Source: Calothrix sp. CSU_2_0
GTDB lineage: Bacteria > Cyanobacteriota > Cyanobacteriia > Cyanobacteriales > Nostocaceae
Reading direction: 5' to 3'
DNA: 32,088 bases
Assembly: GCA_012034595.1 (NCBI GenBank)
Contig: JAAUPE010000086.1
Span: 1 to 32,088, forward strand
Part shown: piece by piece, positions 1-6,614 of the stretch
How the letters are laid out: each line of letters opens with the position of its first letter
How positions within the stretch are numbered: the first letter of the stretch is position 1
Position numbers and translations under genes: made by a program
The notes under the pieces: model-generated
Told to the model about the DNA's origin: nothing
Databases searched by the model: none
What the model saw: only the letters and a program-made list of their open reading frames with translations

Positions 1-41
1 TCATGATGTTTTTTGTTATGGGTTTTTCACCAACATCATGA
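1..41. repeat. Perfect 10-bp inverted repeat at the window edge
   Basis: Bases 1-10 (TCATGATGTT) are the exact reverse complement of bases 32-41, with a 21-base spacer. It could be a terminator stem of a gene lying before the window or part of the structured repeat that follows. No U-run sits directly after it on the plus strand, so neither reading is firm. Confidence 0.45.
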
Positions 42-73
42 GTGAAATTTTACCAAAAACTAATGTTTAAACA

Positions 74-165
74 ACGGGTTAAAACCCGACCCTTCGGGAA
101 GCAAGCTACGAGTCGGATTTCATCCCCTCGATAAATCGTAGGGGTTCTCATCCTCCCGTGTTTAT
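74..165. mobile_element. Possible IS200/IS605 (tnpB-type) end remnant
   Basis: The stretch folds into a chain of small hairpins: CGGGTT/AACCCG (75-88), CCC-TTC-GGG (90-98) and CCCCT-CGAT/ATCG-AGGGG (124-144). No coding sequence lies next to it. Such serial hairpins with a final ...TCATCCCC...GGGG...TCTCATCC stretch recall, from memory, the right ends and omega-RNA regions of cyanobacterial IS605/IS1341 elements. No tnpB ORF is visible inside the window; it could lie to the left or be lost. This is a guess from pattern only. Confidence 0.3.
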
Positions 166-283
166 TTGATAGATTCCATTTTGGATTTTAGATTCAAGAA
201 ACCTGATTCGACAAGGTATCTATAAATCAACCTGTCACAATCCTTTTCCAAATTGGCATAACACAAACCAAGTCGATCCCCAA

Positions 284-1030
284 CTAATTACCTAACGCTC
301 TCAAAAACCTTTGTAACCCTCGCATCATACTAGGTTTCTTCGCTGCTACAGCTTCCCCATTAGCTGCTGTAGTTGTAGGTTGTCCTTTTGCTAAAATCAT
401 GTCAAGTTCATCACCAGAAGGCTTATTTGCTAATTCTGCGACTCTCTCATAATTACCCGCATTTTCCACCCAAACTTCCCACATTCCAGGGTAGGAGCGA
501 AATACTGCGGCTTCTTCAAATATCGGACGCAGATAATAACAAGACTCAATGGTATTAATAAAACGCTCCCTGGTTTGTCTTCCCGCATAGCCGATTCCCA
601 CGGTTCCCGAATCTTCAAGACGGGGATTTAGCATAATAAAAGGACGATTTTCGCCAATGACCTGACAAATTTGTTCGAGTTGTGGTATTTCTACCGAAGT
701 TGGAGAAATGAACAGAAAAATTTCGTCTTCTGGCTTGACTTTTGATTGAATTGATGCTGCTCTACCCGTACCAACATCTTCAATTTTATAAGGTACATCA
801 GCCCATTCCCGACGGGCAAGGGCACAAGCTCCAGCATCAGCGAAAAAGATTTTCAGTTTGTCACCGTAAGATTCCAAAATAGGTAGGAATTGTTGCGCTA
901 CGGGCATAAATTTGAGTTCGGGAAACAGCAAGTCAATTTGCAAGCGAGTTTTTCCGTCCGTTAAAGCTGCTTGGGTTGCTTGTTGTGCTTGAATAATAGC
1001 GTCTTCTAAAGTCTTTGGTAGTTCAGGCAT
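284..1030 (-). CDS. DUF1995 family protein (LPA3-like)
   Basis: This 248-residue soluble protein begins [19 protein letters not shown] and matches the DUF1995 family of cyanobacteria and plastids. The plant member LPA3 helps photosystem II assembly; the role of the cyanobacterial form is not established. Recognisable family stretches are the N-terminal helix with DAIIQAQ, the [15 protein letters not shown] segment (about residues 62-76), the [16 protein letters not shown] strand-loop (about 104-119) and the [20 protein letters not shown] block (about 168-187). The last 35 or so residues are low in complexity and basic. No signal peptide or membrane segment is seen. A heptanucleotide repeat begins about 8 bases upstream of the ATG, leaving no clear ribosome binding site. 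No operon partner is apparent. Confidence 0.8.
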   Translation of the reverse strand: MPELPKTLEDAIIQAQQATQAALTDGKTRLQIDLLFPELKFMPVAQQFLPILESYGDKLKIFFADAGACALARREWADVPYKIEDVGTGRAASIQSKVKPEDEIFLFISPTSVEIPQLEQICQVIGENRPFIMLNPRLEDSGTVGIGYAGRQTRERFINTIESCYYLRPIFEEAAVFRSYPGMWEVWVENAGNYERVAELANKPSGDELDMILAKGQPTTTAANGEAVAAKKPSMMRGLQRFLRALGN

Positions 1031-1037
1031 ATTATAA

Positions 1038-1100
1038 ATTGGGAATTGGGAATTGGGAATTGGGAATTGGGAATTGGAAATTGGGAATTGGAAATTGGGC
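1038..1100. repeat. GGGAATT-type heptanucleotide tandem repeat (STRR)
   Basis: The stretch consists of near-perfect GGGAATT units, some with the variant GGAAATT. It abuts the DUF1995 start codon. Short tandemly repeated repetitive sequences of 7 bases are typical of heterocystous cyanobacteria. Confidence 0.85.
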
Positions 1101-1122
1101 TATAAGTACAAATCAAGCCTAA

Positions 1123-1245
1123 CCTGAACCAATTGCATCCCAACTCGAAGGGTTTCTGTGTGGAAGTGGTGGAGATGCATCGGGAATACTCGGACAAGTG
1201 CAGCAACAAGGAAATATCGGAGGATTATTTGGCGCTCAGGAATAA
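1123..1245 (+). pseudogene. C-terminal remnant of an unidentified gene
   Basis: An open stretch of 40 codons ends in TAA at 1243-1245 and reads ...PEPIASQLEGFLCGSGGDASG, then ILGQVQQQGNIGGLFGAQE. It has no start codon, and a stop lies just before it at 1120-1122. The protein-like Gly/Gln-rich ending, followed directly by two terminator-like hairpins, suggests the 3' end of a gene whose 5' part was lost, possibly when the tandem repeats on its left arose. I cannot name the family. It could also be chance. Confidence 0.3.
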
Positions 1246-1253
1246 GCTCACAA

Positions 1254-1290
1254 AATTCTCAATTTTTGTTGAGAATTAAAATGTTTTTTT
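1254..1290 (+). terminator. Intrinsic terminator-like hairpin
   Basis: A 9-bp perfect stem (AATTCTCAA at 1254-1262, TTGAGAATT at 1269-1277) with a 6-base loop is followed by AAAATG and seven Ts (1284-1290). It lies 9 bases after the stop of the gene remnant. Confidence 0.55.
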
Positions 1291-1309
1291 AAGCACCAAT
1301 CCATAATGC

Positions 1310-1335
1310 ACCCAGCGATCAAAACTGGGTTTTTG
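1310..1335 (+). terminator. Second terminator-like hairpin
   Basis: A 6-bp stem, ACCCAG (1310-1315) and CTGGGT (1325-1330), with a 9-base loop runs into four more Ts. The rest of the stretch from 1336 to 1620 shows nothing I can name; it must hold the promoter of the protease gene. Confidence 0.5.
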
Positions 1336-1620
1336 TATATCTTCTGTTCTCAGTTGAATTAAACCCGGTTTGGGAAGATACGTAGAGGCAAACGGCTGTT
1401 TTCCCTCATTTTGCCATCATTTATTTTCGGGAATACTCTTACTTTTAGGAAGTTGTCGTAACATCACACACCCTACAAATTGGTATTTTCTTTTCCCGGA
1501 AATTTCCAAGGTCTAACGCTTCAAAACTATTCCTCCTCTTCAGCCCGTAGATAGAAATGCTGTAACGCAAAAATTGCCACAATTAGCGGTGGAAACTTTT
1601 ATCTACCAACAATTAAAATT

Positions 1621-2523
1621 ATGGGCTTTGGAATAGGTGACTTATTCTGGATTTTTCTCTTGCTCTCCTCCCTACAACCCATTTGGCAACGCCGACAAAC
1701 GGAGTTTAGGCGCTTCCGCTCTCTGCAAGAATTCCAGCAGGAACGTAAAAGCAGGGTGATTTTACTCATTCACCGTCAAGAGTCCATCAGCTTACTTGGT
1801 ATTCCCATATCGCGTTATATAACTATCGAAGACTCCGAACAAATACTGCGGGCAATTCGCCTCACCCCTTCCGATGTCCCCATTGACCTAATTTTACATA
1901 CCCCTGGTGGATTGGTTTTAGCAACCGAACAAATCGCCCGCGCCCTAATTCGCCACACAGCTAAAGTTACCGTATTTGTACCCCACTATGCAATGAGTGG
2001 TGGCACAATGCTAGCCCTCGCATCTGATGAAATCGTTATGGACGCAAACGCTGTCCTGGGACCAGTCGATCCCCAATTGGGTAATTTCCCGGCTGCGAGT
2101 ATTGTCAAAGTCGCCGAAGATAAGCCGATCGCGGAAATAGATGACCAAACCTTAATCATGGCAGACCTTTCGCGTAAAGCCATTCAGCAGGTGCAACGAT
2201 TTGTACGAACCCTACTCAAAGACTCCATACCCAAACAAAAAGTTCTACCAGAAAATATTGAAAATATTATTGATGCACTCACAACTGGTCGTGTCACCCA
2301 CGATTATCCCATCACCGTTGAGGAAGCGACAGAAATGGGCTTACCCATCACCGTCGGATTACCTCGCTCAATTTACGATTTGATGGACTTGTACCCCCAA
2401 CCCCAAGGCGGAAGACCGAGTGTACAATACATCCCCATGCCCTACAACGATCGTCGTCCATTTTTGCCAGTTCCCAAAGGTAGACCAATGGAAGAAGCTG
2501 TTGACATACCTCCTCGTCCTTAA
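1621..2523 (+). CDS. Membrane-anchored ClpP-like serine protease, SDH family
   Basis: The 300-residue protein belongs to the serine dehydrogenase proteinase family (PF01972), which has the ClpP/crotonase fold. Residues 6-20 are a hydrophobic N-terminal segment, probably a membrane anchor, followed by a basic stretch (QRRQTEFRRFR). The core shows LILHTPGGLVLATEQIA (90-106, oxyanion-hole loop) and YAMSGGTMLALASDEIVMD (123-141), where Ser126 is the expected nucleophile; LGPVDPQLG (146-154) is also family-typical. The C-terminal 40 residues are proline-rich. Members are thought to cleave membrane or misfolded proteins; the substrate here is unknown. It stands alone on the plus strand. ATG is the first in-frame start, and no strong ribosome binding site precedes it. 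Confidence 0.85.
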   Translation: MGFGIGDLFWIFLLLSSLQPIWQRRQTEFRRFRSLQEFQQERKSRVILLIHRQESISLLGIPISRYITIEDSEQILRAIRLTPSDVPIDLILHTPGGLVLATEQIARALIRHTAKVTVFVPHYAMSGGTMLALASDEIVMDANAVLGPVDPQLGNFPAASIVKVAEDKPIAEIDDQTLIMADLSRKAIQQVQRFVRTLLKDSIPKQKVLPENIENIIDALTTGRVTHDYPITVEEATEMGLPITVGLPRSIYDLMDLYPQPQGGRPSVQYIPMPYNDRRPFLPVPKGRPMEEAVDIPPRP

Positions 2524-2544
2524 GGAGCGAGGATTCCTTGACAC

Positions 2545-2600
2545 TACCCTACGGGAACGCGGTAGGCGCTTCGCCTTCTCGTAGAGTAGCGCGAACGCTG
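2545..2600. repeat. Dispersed palindromic intergenic repeat
   Basis: The GC-rich stretch (CTACGGGAACGC...GGCGCTTCGCC...GCGCGAACGC) folds on itself and resembles interspersed repeats common in Nostocales. Similar material occurs at 6224-6258, 15019-15051 and 31912-31955 in this window. Function is unknown. Confidence 0.5.
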
Positions 2601-2690
2601 GGAGGTGCTACTGAAGTAGTCTTATCTTCCCTCCATGTCCGTTTAAAGTCTCCCAATGCCCTATGGCGACTATATCAAAGACTACCATGA

Positions 2691-2738
2691 AAGCCGTCCT
2701 AGATGGTTACTGAGCCTGTCGAAATAAGGACGGGGCTT
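2691..2738. repeat. Inverted repeat after the protease gene
   Basis: CCGTCCT (2694-2700) pairs exactly with AGGACGG (2727-2733) around a 26-base loop, with AAG/CTT able to extend the stem. It may be an end of a small mobile element or a weak terminator. The stretch 2524-2839 holds no gene that I can support. Confidence 0.35.
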
Positions 2739-2781
2739 GCATCCCATTATTTTCAGTCAACAATCTATTATTTAAATTTGG

Positions 2782-2834
2782 GCAATGGGCAATGGGCAAA
2801 TAACCAATTTTTCATGCCCCATGCCCCATGCCCT
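2782..2834. repeat. Short GGGCAAT/CCCCATG tandem repeats
   Basis: Short repeats of GGGCAAT type (2782-2800) and CCCCATG type (2816-2834) lie just beyond the 3' end of the convergent peptidoglycan-binding gene. Confidence 0.55.
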
Positions 2835-2839
2835 AATCC

Positions 2840-3544
2840 CTACTTTTTCGGTACAGCTTTTCTCGGTGTTGGTGTTGGTGTTCCCGTTGCTTCTGGCGTT
2901 GGTGTTCCCGTTGCTTCTGGCGTTGGTGTTCCAGTTACTTCCGGTGTTGGTGTTTCAGTTGCTCCTGGTGTTGGTGTTTCCGTTGGTGTTGCCTTCGGTG
3001 TTGGGGTAACTCTTGCTGGCTTTCTTCTGCTTGGTTTAGCTGGTGTCGTCGTCGAAGCTGGATTATTCCCTAAAATATTTTTCGCTTCCTCATTGAGCTT
3101 CTGACGAAGAGCTAAATCGGCAATTCCTGTCTCTTGAAGCTGAAATTTCTTTTGAAACTCCCTAACTACTGCTTCGGTGCGAGTACCGTAGAATTGATCG
3201 CGGGGTAAAGGTGGATTTGGCTTCATTACAACATTCAAATTTGCCTGCAAAATCCTAACAATATTTGCAGCAAAGTTTTGCGTCTTTAATCCAGCAATCC
3301 CATCGGCTGGTTTTAACTTATACCCTGTTTGAAATTCTGTAATTGCCTTTTTCGTTTCTGCATCGGTTAAAGGTTGGTTGGAGGCTTTGACTTGATAGCC
3401 TAATCCTCGTAACACGGCACGAAATTGTTGCGGCGTATAAACACGCTGTTGCTGTGCATCTACTGTATCTGATATGACTATAGTTGCAGTCACAACACAG
3501 GCTGTTGCTATGCTCAAACTCGATTTTCCAAATCCACACCACAT
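2840..3544 (-). CDS. Secreted peptidoglycan-binding domain protein with Pro/Thr tail
   Basis: The 234-residue protein starts [20 protein letters not shown], a signal peptide with likely cleavage near VDA-QQQ. Two helical modules follow. The first ([17 protein letters not shown]...[14 protein letters not shown]) and the second ([13 protein letters not shown]...[18 protein letters not shown]) fit the PG_binding_1 fold, including the AVxxFQ signature. It therefore probably acts at the cell wall in the periplasm. The last 60 or so residues are basic then Pro/Thr-rich, with repeated GTPTPEAT units encoded by 24-base tandem repeats. The ATG at 3544 is preferred to a TTG two codons earlier because GAGGAG then sits 8 bases before it. 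The gene is convergent with the protease gene. Confidence 0.8.
   Translation of the reverse strand: MWCGFGKSSLSIATACVVTATIVISDTVDAQQQRVYTPQQFRAVLRGLGYQVKASNQPLTDAETKKAITEFQTGYKLKPADGIAGLKTQNFAANIVRILQANLNVVMKPNPPLPRDQFYGTRTEAVVREFQKKFQLQETGIADLALRQKLNEEAKNILGNNPASTTTPAKPSRRKPARVTPTPKATPTETPTPGATETPTPEVTGTPTPEATGTPTPEATGTPTPTPRKAVPKK
2865..2975. repeat. 24-base coding tandem repeat (TPTPEATG units)
   Basis: Units of the type GTTGGTGTTCCCGTTGCTTC plus TGGC recur three to four times with drift. They encode the Pro/Thr-rich tail of the peptidoglycan-binding protein on the minus strand. Confidence 0.8.
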
Positions 3545-3983
3545 ACTCAAAACTCCTCTTAATTAAACTCTTGGTTAAATCGGTGTTGAATCGTTATTAA
3601 TTCACTTAAGAAGCAGTTGTTAAGTGGTTAATAAGCTAATGCCCAGACGTTAAAAAGTCATTGAGATTTATACAAGAAGCTGCAAACTGCTCTTATCGTC
3701 AAATTTATTGGTTTTCCAAGCTTGCCGATAGAAGCCGATATAAACAGTAACAGTTAAATCACAAGTTTATTCAACATCTTTATCTATTGATTATTAACGA
3801 TTATTAATGATTTTTGATTATTTGCGGCTATGTTAATTTAATTTAAATAATTAACCATAATTTCTCTTTGTCATCTTCCATTAGAAGTATCTTGACAAAT
3901 AATACAGGTTTTTAACAATACATAAAAAAATAATAAAAATTGATACAACGCTATTGTACTGCTAGCCCAAAAAAGCGAAGAAA
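3545..3983. other. AT-rich divergent intergenic region
   Basis: The region separates two divergent genes. It holds direct AT repeats (GATTATTAACGATTATTAATGA, near 3788-3810, in two overlapping copies) and a TTGACA box at 3892-3897 that could be the -35 element of the plus-strand membrane protein gene. No good -10 hexamer is obvious; AACAAT at 3914-3919 is the best spaced. No RNA gene is seen. Confidence 0.4.
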
Positions 3984-5417
3984 ATGTCTGACAGAAAAGT
4001 TCCTCGTCGTCTTGATTTATGGTTTGAAAGGTTCATGGCGATCGCAGCCACAGTCAATTTAGGGTTAGTTTTATTTAACTTAAGTTACATACATTGGCGG
4101 GATTTATACTTACGCAGCCTTCCCCCGATTGTTCGCTTATATGACCCGGTGAAGGGTATTCAACCCCACCGCGAAACCGATAATTATCTGGCAATGGTGA
4201 AATCTTTAGAAGAACAGGTAAGTCAAACGGGATTGCAGTCACCACAAACAGCAGCAAAATTAGAAGAGGTACAACAACTTAGTACAGAGATAATTGATAC
4301 AAACCCCTTCGCAAGCGCAAACAAAACTGGAACCCTAGAAAAAATCAAAAATCGAATGCGCGATCGCGTTTCTGAAGAGTCTGCGAAAAAAGCCTTTGCC
4401 AAATTTTGGAGCCAACCGTACTTACTAAAAAAAGGCTGGAATCAGGAAATAGAATTTTTCAACAGTACAATTCAGCCTTTAATTGCCACTAACTACTATC
4501 GTCAGATTGGCGAAAATGGCGAACCCATAGACCGATTTTGGTTAATTGACCTGCCCTTCACCCTATTATTCAGTATTGAATTACTCGGACGTAGCTTTTT
4601 TATCAAACGTCGTCATCCCGAATTTAGCTGGCTAGAAGCAATTCTCTGGCGCTGGTATAACTTGTTGTTAATAATACCATTTTGGCGATGGTTGCGTGCT
4701 ATCCCCGTGTTCATCAGGCTAGATAAATCAGGGATAATCAATTTGCCGTCTATCCGCACGCAGGTGAATAAAGGTATTGTATCTAACTTTGCAGAAGAAC
4801 TTACAGAAATAGTTGTAGTTCGCGTCATCAACCAAGTTCAAACTTCCATCAAGCGCGGGGAAATCACCCGATGGCTATCGCAAAAAGAGGCATTTCGGCA
4901 GTACATAGATATTAACGATGTTAACGAAGTCGAAGCCTTGACCACAATTTTTATTCAAACCGTAATTTATCAAGTATTTCCCAAAGTTCAGCCAGAAATT
5001 ATCGCCATTTTGCAGCACAATATCGACATAGCCCTCAAACAAGCACCTGTATACCGCAACCTACAAATTCTTCCCGGTGTCAGTCAAATGCAAACCCAAC
5101 TCAGCGAGCAGCTGGCAACCCAAATTGCGACCAACGTATATAATGCCATAGTCACTGTTGCCGAAGACCCCACTTCCGCAAAACTATCAAGCCAATTAAT
5201 GCAGCGCTTTACCGACACCATAGGTAGCGAAATGCAGAAAAAACACGTGATTAGCGAAATTCAAACCCTATTATTTGACTTTTTAGAAGAAATGAAACTT
5301 AATTACGTCCAACGTCTATCCCAAGAAGATTTTGAGCAAATTATTGAACAAACTAGAAGAATGAAAGCCCAAACAAAGATTCAAGCGAGTGCGATTGTCC
5401 CTAAAGTGAGGGATTAG
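3984..5417 (+). CDS. Conserved membrane protein of unknown function
   Basis: I do not recognise a named family in this 477-residue protein. Three hydrophobic segments are visible: about 16-36, 186-207 and 219-246. The third, reading WRWYNLLLIIPFWRWLRAI then PVFIRL, mixes Arg/Trp with hydrophobics in the way of an ion-channel S4-S5 segment, but no pore signature follows. Residues 60-180 are a soluble, partly coiled-coil loop (KSLEEQVSQ, KLEEVQQLSTE). Residues 250-477 are a long helical, soluble C-terminal domain with many Gln and Glu residues and repeated VINQVQ / TVIYQVF / QIATNVY segments. The gene stands alone; a promoter may lie at 3892. A cyanobacterial hypothetical protein is the fair label. 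Confidence 0.75.
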   Translation: MSDRKVPRRLDLWFERFMAIAATVNLGLVLFNLSYIHWRDLYLRSLPPIVRLYDPVKGIQPHRETDNYLAMVKSLEEQVSQTGLQSPQTAAKLEEVQQLSTEIIDTNPFASANKTGTLEKIKNRMRDRVSEESAKKAFAKFWSQPYLLKKGWNQEIEFFNSTIQPLIATNYYRQIGENGEPIDRFWLIDLPFTLLFSIELLGRSFFIKRRHPEFSWLEAILWRWYNLLLIIPFWRWLRAIPVFIRLDKSGIINLPSIRTQVNKGIVSNFAEELTEIVVVRVINQVQTSIKRGEITRWLSQKEAFRQYIDINDVNEVEALTTIFIQTVIYQVFPKVQPEIIAILQHNIDIALKQAPVYRNLQILPGVSQMQTQLSEQLATQIATNVYNAIVTVAEDPTSAKLSSQLMQRFTDTIGSEMQKKHVISEIQTLLFDFLEEMKLNYVQRLSQEDFEQIIEQTRRMKAQTKIQASAIVPKVRD

Positions 5418-5492
5418 AAAAGGGAGGGTCATGATAAATTCATAGTCTATAGAGCAGTTATCGGTTACATCTAATACAGTCTTCGCAAAATC

Positions 5493-5541
5493 CTGATTCC
5501 TGATTCCTGATTCCTGATTCCTGATTCCTGATTCCTGATTC
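5493..5541. repeat. CTGATTC heptanucleotide tandem repeat (STRR)
   Basis: About seven consecutive CTGATTC units run with hardly a mismatch. They are followed at 5549-5568 by shorter CCCAATG units. Both precede the rimP leader. Confidence 0.9.
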
Positions 5542-5614
5542 CAAAATCCCCAATGCCCAATGCCCAATAGGCAACATTTAGCTTTTCCACCTCGAATAAA
5601 TGCGCTACACTCAA

Positions 5615-5639
5615 AAGGAGGCGAACTTGTAAGGGTTCG
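5615..5639 (+). promoter_or_regulatory. Leader element: strong SD with a TTG-TAA start-stop and a hairpin
   Basis: AAGGAGG (5615-5621), a perfect Shine-Dalgarno, is followed after 5 bases by TTG (5627-5629) and at once by TAA (5630-5632). CGAAC (5622-5626) can pair with GTTCG (5635-5639). No real ORF uses this site. It sits 35 bases before the terminator hairpin in front of rimP, so it may belong to a leader that controls read-through. That role is inference. Confidence 0.3.
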
Positions 5640-5674
5640 TCACAAGACTTCTTGGAAGATATCCTTATCGCAGG

Positions 5675-5700
5675 AAGTGGGCGATCGCCCGCTTTTTTTT
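5675..5700 (+). terminator. Intrinsic terminator / probable attenuator before rimP
   Basis: AAGTGGGC (5675-5682) pairs with GCCCGCTT (5687-5694) around a GATC loop, with one G-T wobble, and a run of eight Ts ends at 5700. The centre is a HIP1-like GGGCGATCGCCC. The rimP ATG follows 15 bases after the T-run, so an upstream transcript must read through it to express the operon. Confidence 0.75.
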
Positions 5701-5715
5701 GTTGGAATTTGTCGC

Positions 5716-6177
5716 ATGACTCATCCGTTTATCCCAAAAGTTATTGAAATAGCGACACCAGTGGCAGAAGAACTGGGGTTGGAAGTTGTTGGCGCGATTT
5801 TTCATACCAACCAACGTCCACCTGTTTTGCGGGTAGATATTCGTAACCCTCAACATGACACAGGCTTAAATGATTGTGAGCGGATGAGCCGCGCTTTAGA
5901 AGCCTCACTAGATGCAGCGGAAATTATTCCAGATGCTTATGTTTTGGAAATCTCCAGCCCAGGAATATCTCGGCAAATAACCACGGATCGAGAATTTATT
6001 TCCTTTAAGGGCTTTCCCGCAATTGTCTCTACTTACCCTGCCTACGAAGGACAACAAGAATGGACTGGTCAACTCATTCGTCGCGATGAGACAAAAGTTT
6101 ATCTCAACCAGAAAGGTCGTATAGTCGAAATTCCGCGATCGCAAGTTACCAAGGTTCAACTGGACGAACGCCGCTAA
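5716..6177 (+). CDS. rimP: Ribosome maturation factor RimP
   Basis: RimP (formerly YhbC/P15a) binds pre-30S particles and helps 16S rRNA and small-subunit assembly in the cytoplasm. The 153 residues from ATG 5716 (MTHPFIPKVIEIATPVAEEL) fit the family length of about 150. The open frame continues upstream to 5560, but that part runs through tandem repeats and a terminator and is not RimP-like. Family features are the N-terminal alpha-beta domain with GLEVVGA and LRVDIRNP, the DCERMSRALEASLDA helix (about 53-67), the VLEISSPGISR motif (about 76-86) and a C-terminal SH3-like barrel (about 92-150). It opens the rimP-nusA-ylxR-infB operon, a conserved order in bacteria. Confidence 0.93.
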   Translation: MTHPFIPKVIEIATPVAEELGLEVVGAIFHTNQRPPVLRVDIRNPQHDTGLNDCERMSRALEASLDAAEIIPDAYVLEISSPGISRQITTDREFISFKGFPAIVSTYPAYEGQQEWTGQLIRRDETKVYLNQKGRIVEIPRSQVTKVQLDERR

Positions 6178-6223
6178 CTAAAGCATATAACGATTAATTA
6201 TTGTCGTTTGTTAGTGGTGAGTC

Positions 6224-6258
6224 CTGCGATAAGCCTCTGGCTTAACGCTTCGCGTATC
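6224..6258. repeat. Dispersed palindromic repeat in the rimP-nusA spacer
   Basis: GCGATA...TATCGC closes a small multiloop with two inner hairpins, AGCC-TCT-GGCT and CGC-TTC-GCG. It has the look of a common Nostocales intergenic repeat. Confidence 0.5.
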
Positions 6259-6332
6259 GCGATTGATGGTTGTTTGGCATCATCGTTTAGGTGAGTTTTT
6301 AGCGAATAACGCAACTAACTGGCTTTTGTCCG

Positions 6333-6500
6333 CAGCTACCCTCCACCGGATTTTGCTCTACTGAAGCAGGGTAGTTTGTCGATTGCCCACATGTTTTAGT
6401 TAGTGACTAACCTTTTCAGGATGGAACAGTTCTGTAGGCAACTGCGAACCGTTTGGGTTTAGCTGTCGATTGATTGCTAAACACCAATTAATTACTACTA
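6333..6500 (+). promoter_or_regulatory. Structured spacer upstream of nusA
   Basis: The 437-base gap between rimP and nusA (6178-6614) is long for this operon. It carries CTACCCT/AGGGTAG (about 6337-6376), GTTAG-TGA-CTAAC (about 6400-6412), AACC-GTTT-GGGTT (about 6449-6461) and TTAGC...GCTAA (about 6460-6481). It could be a leader RNA for nusA, a processing site or a small RNA. No tRNA is present, although other bacteria place one near this operon. Confidence 0.3.
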
Positions 6501-6614
6501 ACTATCAGGCTGTAGCAAATTAATTCACAACACCCAACTAATTTACCCACTACCCAATAACTACTACTCAATAACTACTACTCAATAGCCAAATCACTAT
6601 AAGGAGATTTAATT

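Noticed and set aside
2703-3104. 133-codon plus-strand ORF, Gly/Val-rich with [12 protein letters not shown] repeats
   Set aside because: It is the antisense reading of the 24-base repeats of the peptidoglycan-binding gene and includes part of the intergenic repeat; no ribosome binding site or family fits.
5560-5715. N-terminal extension of RimP (52 extra residues)
   Set aside because: It would run through tandem repeats and a terminator hairpin and is absent from the RimP family; ATG 5716 gives the usual length.
6178-6614. tRNA gene in the rimP-nusA spacer
   Set aside because: I looked for a T-loop (GGTTCGANTCC) and an acceptor stem and found none there or in any other gap of the window.
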